Source: Dastarcus helophoroides
Taxonomy: Eukaryota > Arthropoda > Insecta > Coleoptera > Bothrideridae
Length of the DNA: 64,000 nt
Direction: 5' to 3'
NCBI GenBank assembly: GCA_028583605.1
Contig: CM053326.1
Coordinates: forward strand, 32,828,431-32,892,430
This document shows positions 32,850 through 42,450 of the stretch, in pieces. The notes under the pieces are model-generated. The model was not told where the DNA came from. It searched no databases and saw only the letters and a list, made by a program, of their open reading frames with translations. Position 1 is the first letter of the stretch. The number at the start of each line of letters is the position of its first letter. Both the position numbers and the translations under genes were made by a program.

Positions 32850-33526
32850 CAGGGGTTCCCAACCTCGTGCCCGCGGGCACCATGGCGCCCGCGGAACGAT
32901 TCGTATGTGCCCGCCACTATTCGACAGAGACAGAATTTTTTCCATAAACATTAATTAAAAATGTGAATTATTTTTATTTATTTGTTAGAGTTTAAATTTT
33001 TTTTGAGTGCCTAGGTTTATGAAATACGTTCGTATGATTGCGATATTATATAAAATTGAATCATTTTTCGGTTCGACATATTTATGCGAATCATTGTTTT
33101 CAAACATGAACTTAATAAAATCAAGATATAGATCTCGACTCACCGATGAGCATCTTTATGATTGTTTGCTAACAGTATTATCGTCATACTCTCCTAATTA
33201 TGAAGCACTGGTCAATAATATGCAATGCCAAAGATCACTTTGACATATTGATCTTATATTTTTTATAAATGTTTTCTTTGTATTTGTTTTTTGTTAACTT
33301 TGTTTACGTTTTGCAAATACATTTCTCTGTGTGTATGAAATTTGAATAATAATTTATTATTTTGAAACATTTTTGTTTATTATTTATTTACAAATTATAT
33401 AAGAAAATAAATTATGGGAAAATGAGAAGTTATGGAAGGAGTTTGTAGATTAAAAATATGTGGTGCCCGCCACTCTACCGATATTTTAGAATGTGCTCTA
33501 GGCTACAAAAAGGTTGGGAACCCCTG
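32850..33526 (+). mobile_element. hAT-superfamily DNA transposon, 677 bp, non-autonomous
   Basis: The TIRs CAGGGGTTCCCAAC (32850-32863) and its inverse at 33513-33526 are perfect over 14 bp, and the element is flanked by the 8-bp duplication CCTTAGAG (32842-32849 and 33527-33534). TIR sequence and 8-bp target site are diagnostic of hAT elements. The left subterminal region is unusually GC-rich (GTGCCCGCGGGCACC palindrome). Internally only the transposase C-terminus is left. Confidence 0.95.
33007..33243 (+). pseudogene. hAT transposase C-terminal dimerisation domain remnant
   Basis: The 78-codon frame ends with FFGSTYLCESLFSNMN, KSRYRSRLTDEHLYDCL. This is the conserved hAT C-terminal dimerisation block of the transposases related to vertebrate ZBED5/GTF2IRD2-like proteins. 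The BED finger and catalytic core are deleted, so the copy needs a helper. It ends in TGA about 280 bases before the right TIR. Confidence 0.9.
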
Positions 33527-33912
33527 CCTTAGAGTGTCTAACTAATATAAAAGAAAGTTTGAGAGTCGCTATTACGCGGCCTATAGCAATCAAAAGCTGA
33601 AATCTTGTTTCAAAAAAAACTGAGATTTAACCAATACATAAGAACCCATTCAATTTTAAACCACTTGCCCGATTAAGACCACCTAAACGTGAATATTGTA
33701 AGAATTTTTTTTTTCGTAGACTGAAAGAAAAAAGATCGAAATAAAGTACCCAAAAAACCATAAAAAAGGTAATAGTATCAACAGGTCAGAGTATTAACCC
33801 AGACAAAATTCCAACTTCCTCTAGACAAGCTAATAAACTTTCTCGCAAGAGAAACAGGCAAAAAAAACAAAAGAACCTGAGATTCATTATCAAATAATGA
33901 TGATCACTTCAG

Positions 33913-34120
33913 TTATGCTTCCGCTGGAAACGGTCCGGAAATATTTCGTTTACTGAAAGACAAACAGAACAAGTTGAAATCACCATAGGATTTGGAAGAA
34001 AGACTGGTTCAAGAATCACTTCTTTCATTGAAGGCGAGACTCTCGCAGAACAGATATCGAACACCGGTTTGCAGTCGTTAAAATCTCGAGATTTGCTAAC
34101 TATGTGCATAAAAAATGATA
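33913..34120 (+). CDS. Internal exon candidate of an unknown protein
   Basis: Between an AG acceptor (ATCACTTCAG, AG at 33911-33912) and a consensus donor ATA|GTAAGT (34121-34126) the plus strand is open for 69 codons. It reads CFRWKRSGNISFTERQ, VEITIGFGRKTGSR, SFIEGETLAEQISN and LKSRDLLTM, an amino-acid mix typical of a folded soluble protein. It starts in phase 0 and ends with one extra nucleotide. There is no ATG at its start, so it must be internal. The polypyrimidine tract is weak. The minus strand is also open (33909-34247) and has a TATA-like TATATAAAA near 34232. I prefer the plus strand on protein quality and donor strength. Confidence 0.4.
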
Positions 34121-34417
34121 GTAAGTCATGGCCTAAGCACAAAATAAGTAACAACCAGAAGGTTAACTCTCGCTTTATCTGTTTGTGGTCGATACCGACT
34201 GCCTGTAACCTCGAATTGTTATAAACAGCTTTTTTATATAGGCGCACCGCACATTATCTCAATTATTGTGTTTTGATAATATTTGACTAACTGTAGGAAT
34301 TACTTACAAGAATTAAATCCTACACTAACATTGATAGAACGAAATATGATACTTCAACTCTAAATAAAAGGTTCCAAGAGTTGGATATATAACAGGACTC
34401 GATTCTTTTAAAATCTC

Positions 34418-34432
34418 GGACCTTGCCATCTC
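34418..34432. repeat. Left copy of the 15-bp LINE target-site duplication
   Basis: GGACCTTGCCATCTC, identical to 38642-38656. Confidence 0.9.
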
Positions 34433-35013
34433 ATCATGGTTCTTTGGTAGTTTAACGTGGGTCCGAAATTTTCGTTCCTTTGACCGCCGCCTTTTGGTGA
34501 ACATTAACTGTGGTGATAATTTTGTGAGCTGCGGGTGCCGCCGATCGAAAGCTACTCAATTCACCCCCGATGGCAGGCGTCCGTGGCAGACTGCAGCCGC
34601 CCCAAAAGAAGGCTACTCAGTCCACCCCCTTTGGTGCGTGCCGTTGACCGTGCTCTATGTTGTTAGGTGCGCTAGCGAAAGATCGTTCACCGGGCGAAAG
34701 CTACTCAATTCACCTTAATTGGTACGACTAACAACGATGATTATATTTTAGTTTCTGTTCACCCTTTGTAGAATCTGTCTGGGCATTTTGTGCCAACTTT
34801 AAATGGTATCTTCGTATTGTGTTATTGCAGAGATCTGTGTATTTGTGTGGGTCTCCATTTTTGCGTAGGTCTTTGTAGCCAGTGTTTTGATGTGTTCCGT
34901 GAGCGTTGGAATCTTCAGCAAGGAGCGTTGACGCATTGTCGTAACGTTTTATTTTGAATTATTTCCAGCATGTGCAGTTGTCATGGATTTGCTCTCAGCC
35001 AGACCTCCGACGC

Positions 35014-37149
35014 TTACATTAGTTGCGGTCGAATGATTGCCTTGTACAGGTTTAGTTTGTTTCTGATATCCAACTTGCTCCTTTTGTTGAAGAGTGGGTA
35101 GAGATATCCTTTTAGTTGCTTGGTTTTCGTTGCAATGCTTTGGATGTGTGCAGTGTAGGAAAGTGTTTTGTCCAGAGTTACTCCAAGGTATTTCACTTGT
35201 TATATCCGTGGAATTGGTGTGTCGTTTAATTTGAGCTTTTGCTCCGGTTCTCTCTTTTTCCTGCTGAATATTATAGCTTGGCTCTTACTTGCGTTACTTT
35301 GGATCCTCCATGTATTCATCCAACTTTCTACGATGCTGGATGTCTTTTCGGTAATTTTGACGTAGAATTTTCTTTTGTCCAGGTATGATTTTATTATTTT
35401 TCCGTAGACCAGTGGGCTTCCCAGCTGAACTGATTTGTATATCAGTCCAGTGTGCCAGACTTTGTCGAAGGCTTTTGCAACATCAAGAAATATGGCTCCA
35501 GAGGTTTTTCCTTTGTTTTTGCCTTCGAGGATATGCTCAGTTATTCTTGTCAGTTGGTGAACTGTGGAATGTTCCTACCTGAATCCAAACTGTTCATCGG
35601 GTAGGATATTTCCATATTTTATTATCTTTTCCAGTCTCGTTAGGATAATCGTGCAGCTATTTTGCTAAGGCTTAACATCAGGCTGATAGGTCGGTAGCTG
35701 TCGACGCTGTTTCTCGGCTTTCCTGGTTTGTGGATCATTATTGTTTCTGCCGTCTTCCACCTGTTTGGATAGACGCGAAGTTTGAAGATTGCGTTGCATA
35801 TGTTCTTGAGATCTTCTACTGCTTCTAGCGGAAGCATTCTTATCGTAAAGTTCCTTATGTTGTCTGGACCAGGAGACTTTTTCGACAGTAGGTTCTTAAT
35901 GATCGTTTTTAACTCTTCTGTGGTGACCTCGTCGAATTTGTAGTTTTCTCCGAGGTTGAGAAGGGTCTTAGTGTGTATTTCTACGTCCGAGTTGTGCGTT
36001 CTCTCTATTGAAGGATTTGGGCTGAATTGCTTTTGCAGCATTTCTTTAAACGCCTCGGCCTTTTCCTCGTTTGTGATGGCCTTTCCGTTATTGGTTTTTA
36101 ACGGAGGCAGGTCTCTGCTTGTTTGTCTAAGCTTCTTGGCTAGTTTCTAAGGTGTTTCGTCCTTGTCGTTGAAACTTTCTAGGTGGCTTTCTCGTTTTCT
36201 GTTGTATTCTTCGTTTTGAAGATTCTTAACTTCGTTTGTGAGTCTGTTTAGTGTGTTCTTGTCAGACGGGTGCAAGGTTCTGTGATACTCTTTCTTCGCT
36301 GCATTTTACATTTTATGAGCGTAGCTATTTGCTCCAGTAAATTTTCCTGCCTTCTATTTTGCTGTGTTGTTGTAGTTGCAGCAGTGAGAGCTTGATTTAT
36401 GTGTTTTTCAAACTGGTCGGTGGCCCAATTTAGATATTTCACGCTTTCGATGTTGTGTTTTTGTGGAACATATTCATGTTGGAATTTTGTCCAGTTAATC
36501 TTGGTTTTTGTGCAGTGCTGTGATTGGTTTATGTGATGTTGAGGGGACAGTGGTCTTACGACAGTTCCTCTATAACCTGGACATTCAGGTCGAGCGTCAG
36601 GTTTTTGTGTATCGTAACGTCGAGAATATCCGCAGTCGTCGAGTTGTCCGGATAATGTGTTGGCTCTAGTGGAGGGTCGATAATTAGATTTCTGTTCTCC
36701 AAATATCTCCAAAGTCTGTTTCCTTTAGTGTTTGTAGTTTTTCAGTGCCAGTTTTTGTGCTTGGCATTGAGATCTCCTGCTATCAGAGTGGGCGTGTTTC
36801 TGGCAAAGATTTTGTCGAAATCCTCTTCTATTTCCTCTTTTGTGGGCGGTGAGTGTACAGAGTGTAGTGCAAGTTTTAAGTCTCGCAGCTGTATTTCCAC
36901 TCCTGTATATTCGATGTTCGGTTTGTCGCCGTTTGACTCCAGAGCGTGGTCCTTTCTTTAGGTTAAATAATTGGGAATCTTCAACTTTTTTGACGGTTTT
37001 AGGTGGGTTTCTCCGAGCAGAACAATACCTGGTTTGTGTTCTGCGACGAATGCTTTCAGTTCCGATATCTTGTTTGAAATATTGTCAGCGTTCCAGGCTA
37101 TGATTTTTAGCCCGGTAGGATTTTTCAGCCTTTTTTGGTGTGTATCCAT
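35014..37149 (-). pseudogene. LINE ORF2: endonuclease and reverse transcriptase, RT catalytic box deleted
   Basis: Starting at 37149, the endonuclease begins LKIIAWNADNISNK and VLLGETHLKP (N and E catalytic motifs). Its C-terminal part and linker are in 36712-36248. RT starts at 36041 with SPGPDNIRNFTIR, TIMIHKPGKP and SYRPISLM. FGFR followed by IFLDVAKAFDKVWH lies near 35595-35460. The thumb shows TSSIVESWMNTW, NASKSQAIIFS and VKYLGVTLDKTL. The stretch that should hold PQGS and YADD is absent between about 35370 and 35345. The polymerase therefore lacks its second catalytic motif. Stops and frameshifts are also present. Confidence 0.9.
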
Positions 37150-37271
37150 TTAAAAGGTTGTTAGGATTTTGGTAATTTTCTCGTGAAGCTAATCTCTTGA
37201 TCCTCGATTTGGGTTTTTGCAGATGTTTTTTCTTTTTGCGGTTTCGTTGTCGGTTTGTTTTTCTGTGTCTC

Positions 37272-38508
37272 TTATAGTTGAGGCTTCTCTGTTTTGAAAA
37301 TAAGCGGTTTCGCCCAAGCTAACACAGTGGGTTTTTGTGTCGTAATCTTGGGAACTTGTGGTTTTTTATTCGGGTCTCTTTTTACACTGCCTGAAAATGG
37401 CAGTGTGAGCTCCGCCACAGTTTGCGCATTTTGCGGCGGTAGTTTTTTCTTTGTCGAATAGATGTGTGCTGTGTGCTCCTGCACACTTCATGCATCGGTA
37501 TTCTGCATCGTAGTTCTTTTATATATGCCCGTACAGTTGGCATCTGTGACACTGTATCACAACTCCGGTCGTTTTAAGCGGCTCAATTGTTTTATTGGGG
37601 CTATTTACTTTGGTGATTCCGTAAATCGACTTGTACTTGCGTTCCAGTTCTACAAGTACAATCGGTGCCGGCATTCCTCCTTTTCCGTTCATCCTGGTGA
37701 TTTTCGTTGTAGGGCATCCTTGTGCCTTGAGGTCCTCATGCATGTCTTTTTCCGGAGTTTCTTGTGGAATACCTCGTATTACCACTACTTTTAGAAAGTT
37801 TTCCTCCCTTAGTTGATGTGTATGGAATTTAAGGTTTGCCTTCTTGAACACCTTGTATATTTTCCGGAGTTTCTTGTGGAATGCCTCGTATTACCACTTT
37901 TAGAGATTTTTCCTCCCTTAGTTGATGCGTATAGAATTCAAGGTTTGCCTTCTTGAACACCTTGTACATTTTCCTGTAGTCGTTTCCTGTTTGCGGCACA
38001 ATCCTTATTCCGTCCCTGATCGTCGAAGCTCTTGAGTAGACAATCTTTGACTCCCTCAAGTGCTTGCTTATTTCGGTCCATTTTTCTTTATTTCTGAGAA
38101 TAATCCGTGTTACGTCTTTTTGCGTTGATTGGGCGGCCGTTTTGTCTGCTGTCGTGGTTGTCGTGTAGGTCCGTTTGTTGTGTGTCCTTCTTTTCCTTGG
38201 GCGCTCTTCGTTTGTTTGGGAGGCTTCTTCTTCTTCTATGTGCTGGGGCTCTTCGTCTCGGTCCTCTTCACTTGTTTGTAGGGCGGCAAACCGGTTTTGC
38301 CTTACAATCTTCTCGTCGTAGTTTTCCTCGATCCTCTTCTTCTTGGCTGTCTCTTCGGTGTAGAATAAAACTCGATTTGCATTTTGCAAGCCTCCTCCTC
38401 CTCTTTTTTAAGGTGAGCGATTCCCTCGTTAACTAACTCGGCCAATCTAATGAGTTCGGCCAAGTCGCAATTAATAACGCTCTTCATCGTCACAAATTGC
38501 GGTACCAA
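37272..38508 (-). pseudogene. LINE ORF1 (gag-like) with zinc-knuckle region and internal duplication
   Basis: From 38508 down: an acidic/basic N-terminus (EEEEACKMQIEF), an RKRRTHNKRTYTTTTTADKT segment, then a PRE_C2HC-like domain (FKKANLEFYTHQL, VVIRGIPQET) and zinc knuckles starting with CHRCQLYGHI near 37545. The sequence encoding FKKAN...GIPQETPE occurs twice (37860-37970 and 37747-37859), so the protein frame is broken there. ORF1 proteins of Jockey elements bind the element RNA. The pattern fits that family well. Confidence 0.85.
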
Positions 38509-38641
38509 CGTTCCTGAGACCTAGACGCGCACAATTTCAACTTTGAAAATCGCTAACTTTTCGCTTAAATTAGTTGACAAGATTCGCACTGGGGAAGCTA
38601 CTTAATTCACCTCCGTTCAGTACGAGTGTCGAGACAACTAT

Positions 38642-38656
38642 GGACCTTGCCATCTC
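38642..38656. repeat. Right copy of the 15-bp LINE target-site duplication
   Basis: GGACCTTGCCATCTC, identical to 34418-34432; marks the 5' end of the LINE. Confidence 0.9.
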
Positions 38657-40328
38657 TACTGCAGCGGTACTTTCACATAGATTTTCTACAGTCGAGCTTG
38701 AAGGTCACGGTACTCAAACAGTCACATTATGAGAGTTAACCTTCTGATTGTTATTTATTTTGCGACCTAAGTAAAAAGATATCGTATTATATAAATTTTG
38801 TGACATTAAAAACAAGATTTCTCATCCGCCTCCAAAAGAAGAGCGTAAAGGATTTTTGGGTGCACTTGAACTTGACTTTCAACAACCTTACAAAAGAATG
38901 TTCCATTCACATCACCAAATAAAATATTTCTTGATGTTTCTATGAGTGTGGCTTATTCTTTCATCAATCCATGGTATTACATTAATTCATTTCAGATTTA
39001 TAAGAAAAAATAAAGACAAAATGGCATAAGGACCAAAGTAATACTTAATGAAGACCAACACTGTTTATTTTAAAAGTTCAAAATCTTATTTTCAAAAAAT
39101 CCGTAAATCAGTTACACCAATGTTTTTAGTGACTATTAACTAATGCATAGATTTTTTTTTTCATTTTTATGGCACTCAAAATAACTTACTATAATATTTA
39201 ATAGTAAATTTGGTCACAACAAATGGGTCAAAGTAACCCTGGTGTGCGGTATCGAATTTTCGATCAAAACTTAAAATATTAATGCAGATTTAGAGCATTT
39301 TTCTAATAGACGTTCGTCCCTGGTATCATTCTGCGATTAACCTCACTTAAAGCTTTTTATGGCGTTTTGTATGTACAGAAAATTGAACAGACAGACAATT
39401 CCATTGCAAATGTATATCTCCTTACCTACTTTACCAGAGTAAATGTCACATATCCGTTCCAATTAGAATCATAAATAGGATACAGACTTTAGTAACTCAC
39501 TTATTAGTCTCACAGAGGAAAATGATAATTGCAAATCCTAATTAACAGGTCTCAACATGCTAGAAAGGCAATAAGGGAAGCAATAGAATATCTAAAGGGA
39601 TTGGTTAATTTGAATGTTTATTAAAAGCCCTTTATAGGCAATTGTTTCGTAAGAGAGGGAAAATCGAATTACCAGAACCTGATTACGAAAAAAATTACAC
39701 CTTGCCTTAGAACAAAGCTTTACAATCACGTTGTTCAATTGTTAAATATTATTTTGCACACCACAACCGAAGATGCTGATTTGTCCTATTATCGACTAAC
39801 ACTCCAGACTTAATTTTCGTCACTGATAAAACTCATTATAACTAGTTATGCCATCATCTATATTACAGCATTTTCGAAAGGGAAGAACCTAAGGAATTTT
39901 AATATCTAAATTTGTAAAGGCGAATAAAACAAATTATAAAAGAAATTTGACAAATAAATTTTTTTCTGTTTAAAAATTTCAATTTTAAGCTTGCCCTTTG
40001 CGAGTGGATTGTACTTTAAAAAAATAAAACAATAATGAGGCTGCCGACCGAAGTGAAAATTTAAAAGTGAGAGGTAACAGTGTCTACAGTGTAATTCAAA
40101 CCCACCTTAGTCAGAAACTGATCTATCCTTTTAAATTTGTGCTTTGGGTGCTTGTAGCCGTGTGAAAGGTCATTGACATATCACTGTTTTATTTTACAGT
40201 GATTCTACAATTAAGCAATTAAAATAATAATTAAACTAAAACATAATTTAAATAATACATAGGAGTCAGTTTAACTTATATTAGGCATATCGATATTTTT
40301 AAGATAATTTAAAAGTTGGACTTATCAA
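38657..40328. other. Gene-free sequence
   Basis: Mostly unique-looking AT-rich DNA. At 38724 ATGAGAGTTAACCTTCTGAT starts a very short hydrophobic frame. About 30 bases here match 34143-34172 in inverted orientation. No other coding sign. Confidence 0.45.
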
Positions 40329-40500
40329 GGAGCACTATAGCTTAGATGGCTTGGGTTGCGTATTTCGCTGATAGCTCTGACAGGTCGCGGGTTCAAAACC
40401 CGCTGTAAAAGTAAGAGTTTCTTTAGGCGCGTTGGGAGGTGTTAGGTAAGGTGTTTCGCGTCACTTTTTTGTAATTTTAATACAATAAGGAATGTTATTG
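40329..40500 (+). repeat. tRNA-derived SINE
   Basis: The head carries an A box TAGCTTAGATGG (40338-40349) and a B box GGTTCAAAACC (40390-40400) at the right spacing for an RNA polymerase III promoter. A GCGGGTTCAAAACCCGC stem-loop (40387-40403) mimics a T arm. The rest of a cloverleaf is not clear, so it is a SINE head and not a functional tRNA. The tail contains TTTAGGCGCGTTGGGAG (40422-40438), which recurs in variant form at 53113 and 63821. Confidence 0.7.
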
Positions 40501-40936
40501 CCCCTACTCTATATAAATCCCTCTCTTGAAAGAATAACCACGTGATTTAAAAAAATTCCACTTATTAACTTTAAGTTAAACACTTAAGTTTTGTCAGTGA
40601 TGTATCCTGCCCTTTATAAATTAAGAAACTAATTGAGAAAAAGAGAAAATGCAATTTTTCAATGAACAGTTACTATTCTACTTTCAACTGAAATGCATTT
40701 AAAAAGTAAGGAATATAACTTTCCTGTAGTGAAGACAATCTTACATCATTTTACAGATTCACTCGCGATTAATCCAAAGAGTTTCGAGATTAAAGCAAAC
40801 ATTTCCAGGTGGAATTTTCATTTTAATTAATTAACTAATCAAAATATCAAAATAAAAATTAAACATGTTAATTACAAATTGAAAAACATTCAAAATTTTA
40901 GTTTATCTTTTGAAATTTAAAAAATTTCTCAGTATA

Positions 40937-41914
40937 CAGGGTATCCCCGTTTTAAGTGCCTTAAATGAAACAGGTGATAGAAAAAGTAATTTTAAGGAAA
41001 AATTTTCCTATGAATATGTATCCGGAAACTCTAAATAAAAAAGATACAAGGTGTTAAAATTTGAATAAAAAAAAAGTTTTTATTGTTTCATTTTCAAGTT
41101 TTTAGAGTTATTTACATCTACACACTTGGTGTGCAGAACAAGGATCATAAAATAAGAGAAAATTAGGTTTCTATCTCAACCAGTGGCGGAGTTGCGTTTA
41201 ATCTGTGATATTTTATGAAAAAAAAGTAGTACGCCACTAAACAAAATGAAATAAAATACAATTTTTGGATAAAGCGTTTAATTTTGAAAAAGAGGTTTTT
41301 CTTGACTTTTTTTTGGCATTTACTACCTTATAAGGGGTAAGTTTAAGATGCTACGACACTGGATAAAATGAAATGAATTAACAGTTTTGGATACAGTTGA
41401 CTCTTAACGTTCTCTTATATTTATCGCTATTGTGACACAATTTAATTTTTAGGACTTTCCTTAGTAAAAGTACGAGTGAGGGTGGTGTTTTTCCAAAACC
41501 AACGACATGACGCAACCAGTGGCAAATACGAAAAAATGTCAGGACATAACTTTTATTCAAAATTAAATGCTTTACCCAAAACAGGTATTTTATTTCATTT
41601 CTCCAATGGTGTACCGCGTTTTTCCTACAATAATATCACAGATTACTCGTAACTCCACCACTGGTTGAGATGGAAACTTAGTTTTATTTTATTTTGTAAT
41701 CCTTCATTCATACACAATGTGTGCAAAATTTGGTTTAAACATCTTAGAAAACTTGAAAGAGAAAAAGTAAAAACTTTTTTTTTAATTCAAATTTCAACAC
41801 CTTGTATCTTTTGTATTAAGAGTTTCCGGATACATATTCATGGAAAACTTTTTGCTTAAAATTATTTTTTCTATCACCTGCTTCATTTAAGGCACTTAAA
41901 ACGGGGACAGCCTG
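40937..41914. repeat. 978-bp palindromic MITE with TA target duplication
   Basis: The ends are CAGGGTATCCCCGTTTTAAG (40937) and the inverse ending CAGCCTG (41914), each next to TA (40935-40936 and 41915-41916). The arms pair over about 280 bp: AGGTGATAGAAAAA, CCGGAAACTCT and GATACAAGGTGTTAAAATTTGA occur in inverted form on the right. Pairing continues inward past TGGTTGAGAT at about 41650 and 41180. No transposase is encoded. CAGGGTGTCCC-type ends are common in insect Tc1/mariner-derived MITEs. Confidence 0.9.
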
Positions 41915-42076
41915 TATATAAAATGAATTCAAGGTCAATTCAACATTTTGATTTTAAAATTCAAATTACGAGAAAAACTGGAAATTTATAAGCATTCTGG
42001 GGTTCAAAAAAATTCCAGTTTTAATCTAAACATAAAATTTTGAAAAAGAAGAATCCAAATTTTGAGAAAAACTTAT

Positions 42077-42450
42077 TGTTACGGGTTTATCAGTTCGATT
42101 GATTACACTTATCGAATAAGACCCACTTTATTACTGAACTCAACTTGGATGACCACAATTGACAATTAACTCACTTATTATTGACTTCTACTAACTCACT
42201 AATTACACTGACTCTAACTGACTGACTCGAGGGAAAGCTGACCGCTTTTTTATAGTTTTGGCCCCCGGCTTCTAGAACTTTTCGGCAGATAAGGCTTATC
42301 GTTTGCCGAAATGTCTGGAACGCTTATCTGCCATTTGTTTCGTTATCGCGGCCGCTTTCCCCTTATCAGATCCTTCTGGAAACTTTTTTTATTTACTAAA
42401 TTCTACAATTCTATTCTAAATCCTATTTCATCTATTTACATTGCGTTACA
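42077..42450 (-). repeat. Solo gypsy LTR, 374 bp, minus orientation
   Basis: Read on the minus strand it begins TGTAACGCAATGTA and ends GTAACA. It is flanked by TTAT on both sides (42073-42076 and 42451-42454), a perfect 4-bp target duplication. It shares with the LTR at 11932 the GGCAGATAAG block, the palindromic CTTATCTGCC block and a TATA box (TATAAAAA, minus, 42254-42247) followed by a GTCAGTCAGTTAGAG-like tract. No internal gypsy sequence is nearby, so it arose by LTR-LTR recombination. Confidence 0.92.

Larger units (their letters stand above)
32702..33541 (-). pseudogene. Terminal exon of an unknown gene, split by a hAT insertion
   Basis: On the minus strand an acceptor (TTTCTTTTATATTAG, AG at 33543-33542) opens a frame RHS, which is interrupted by a 677-bp hAT element and resumes at 32849 with KVTSESYATIKGRIV, then FRVDWGYLGRGPNDV and HIHRTGYFQKHD, stopping at TAA (32704-32702). 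An AATAAA lies 11 bases further on (32691-32686). Both halves join in frame if one copy of the 8-bp duplication is removed. The composition looks like a real globular protein, but I do not recognise the family. With the insertion the exon would be misread or truncated. The antisense frame (32708-32947) is less protein-like. Confidence 0.45.
34433..38641 (-). mobile_element. Two-ORF Jockey-like LINE with 15-bp target-site duplication
   Basis: The minus-strand LINE is flanked by the direct repeat GGACCTTGCCATCTC at 34418-34432 and 38642-38656, a target duplication typical of target-primed reverse transcription. It holds a gag-like ORF1 (with zinc knuckles) and an ORF2 (endonuclease plus RT). 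At 4.2 kb it is close to full length, but it has an internal RT deletion, a 112-bp duplication in ORF1 and frameshifts. No poly(A) is seen at the 3' end (34433), as in some I/R1-like elements. The 3' UTR has three copies of GCTACTCA.TTCACC (plus strand), and the 5' UTR has one. Confidence 0.92.

Noticed and set aside
32708..32947. Plus-strand 79-codon frame
   Set aside because: It spans the left hAT terminus and its target duplication, so it is a chance fusion. The minus-strand frame with stop and AATAAA is more convincing.
33909..34247. Minus-strand 112-codon frame with a TATA-like sequence near 34232
   Set aside because: The frame has no ATG at its start. The opposite strand reads better as protein and has a consensus GTAAGT donor, so I kept the plus-strand exon.
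35168..38436. Many plus-strand frames (for example 37462-37794 and 38107-38436)
   Set aside because: All are antisense shadows of the minus-strand LINE ORF1 and ORF2.
38724..38765. Signal-peptide first exon starting at ATG 38724
   Set aside because: The frame meets TAA after 13 codons before any usable GT donor, so a coding exon cannot be supported.
40329..40405. Functional tRNA gene
   Set aside because: A and B boxes are present, but acceptor and anticodon stems do not pair well; a SINE head is the better reading.
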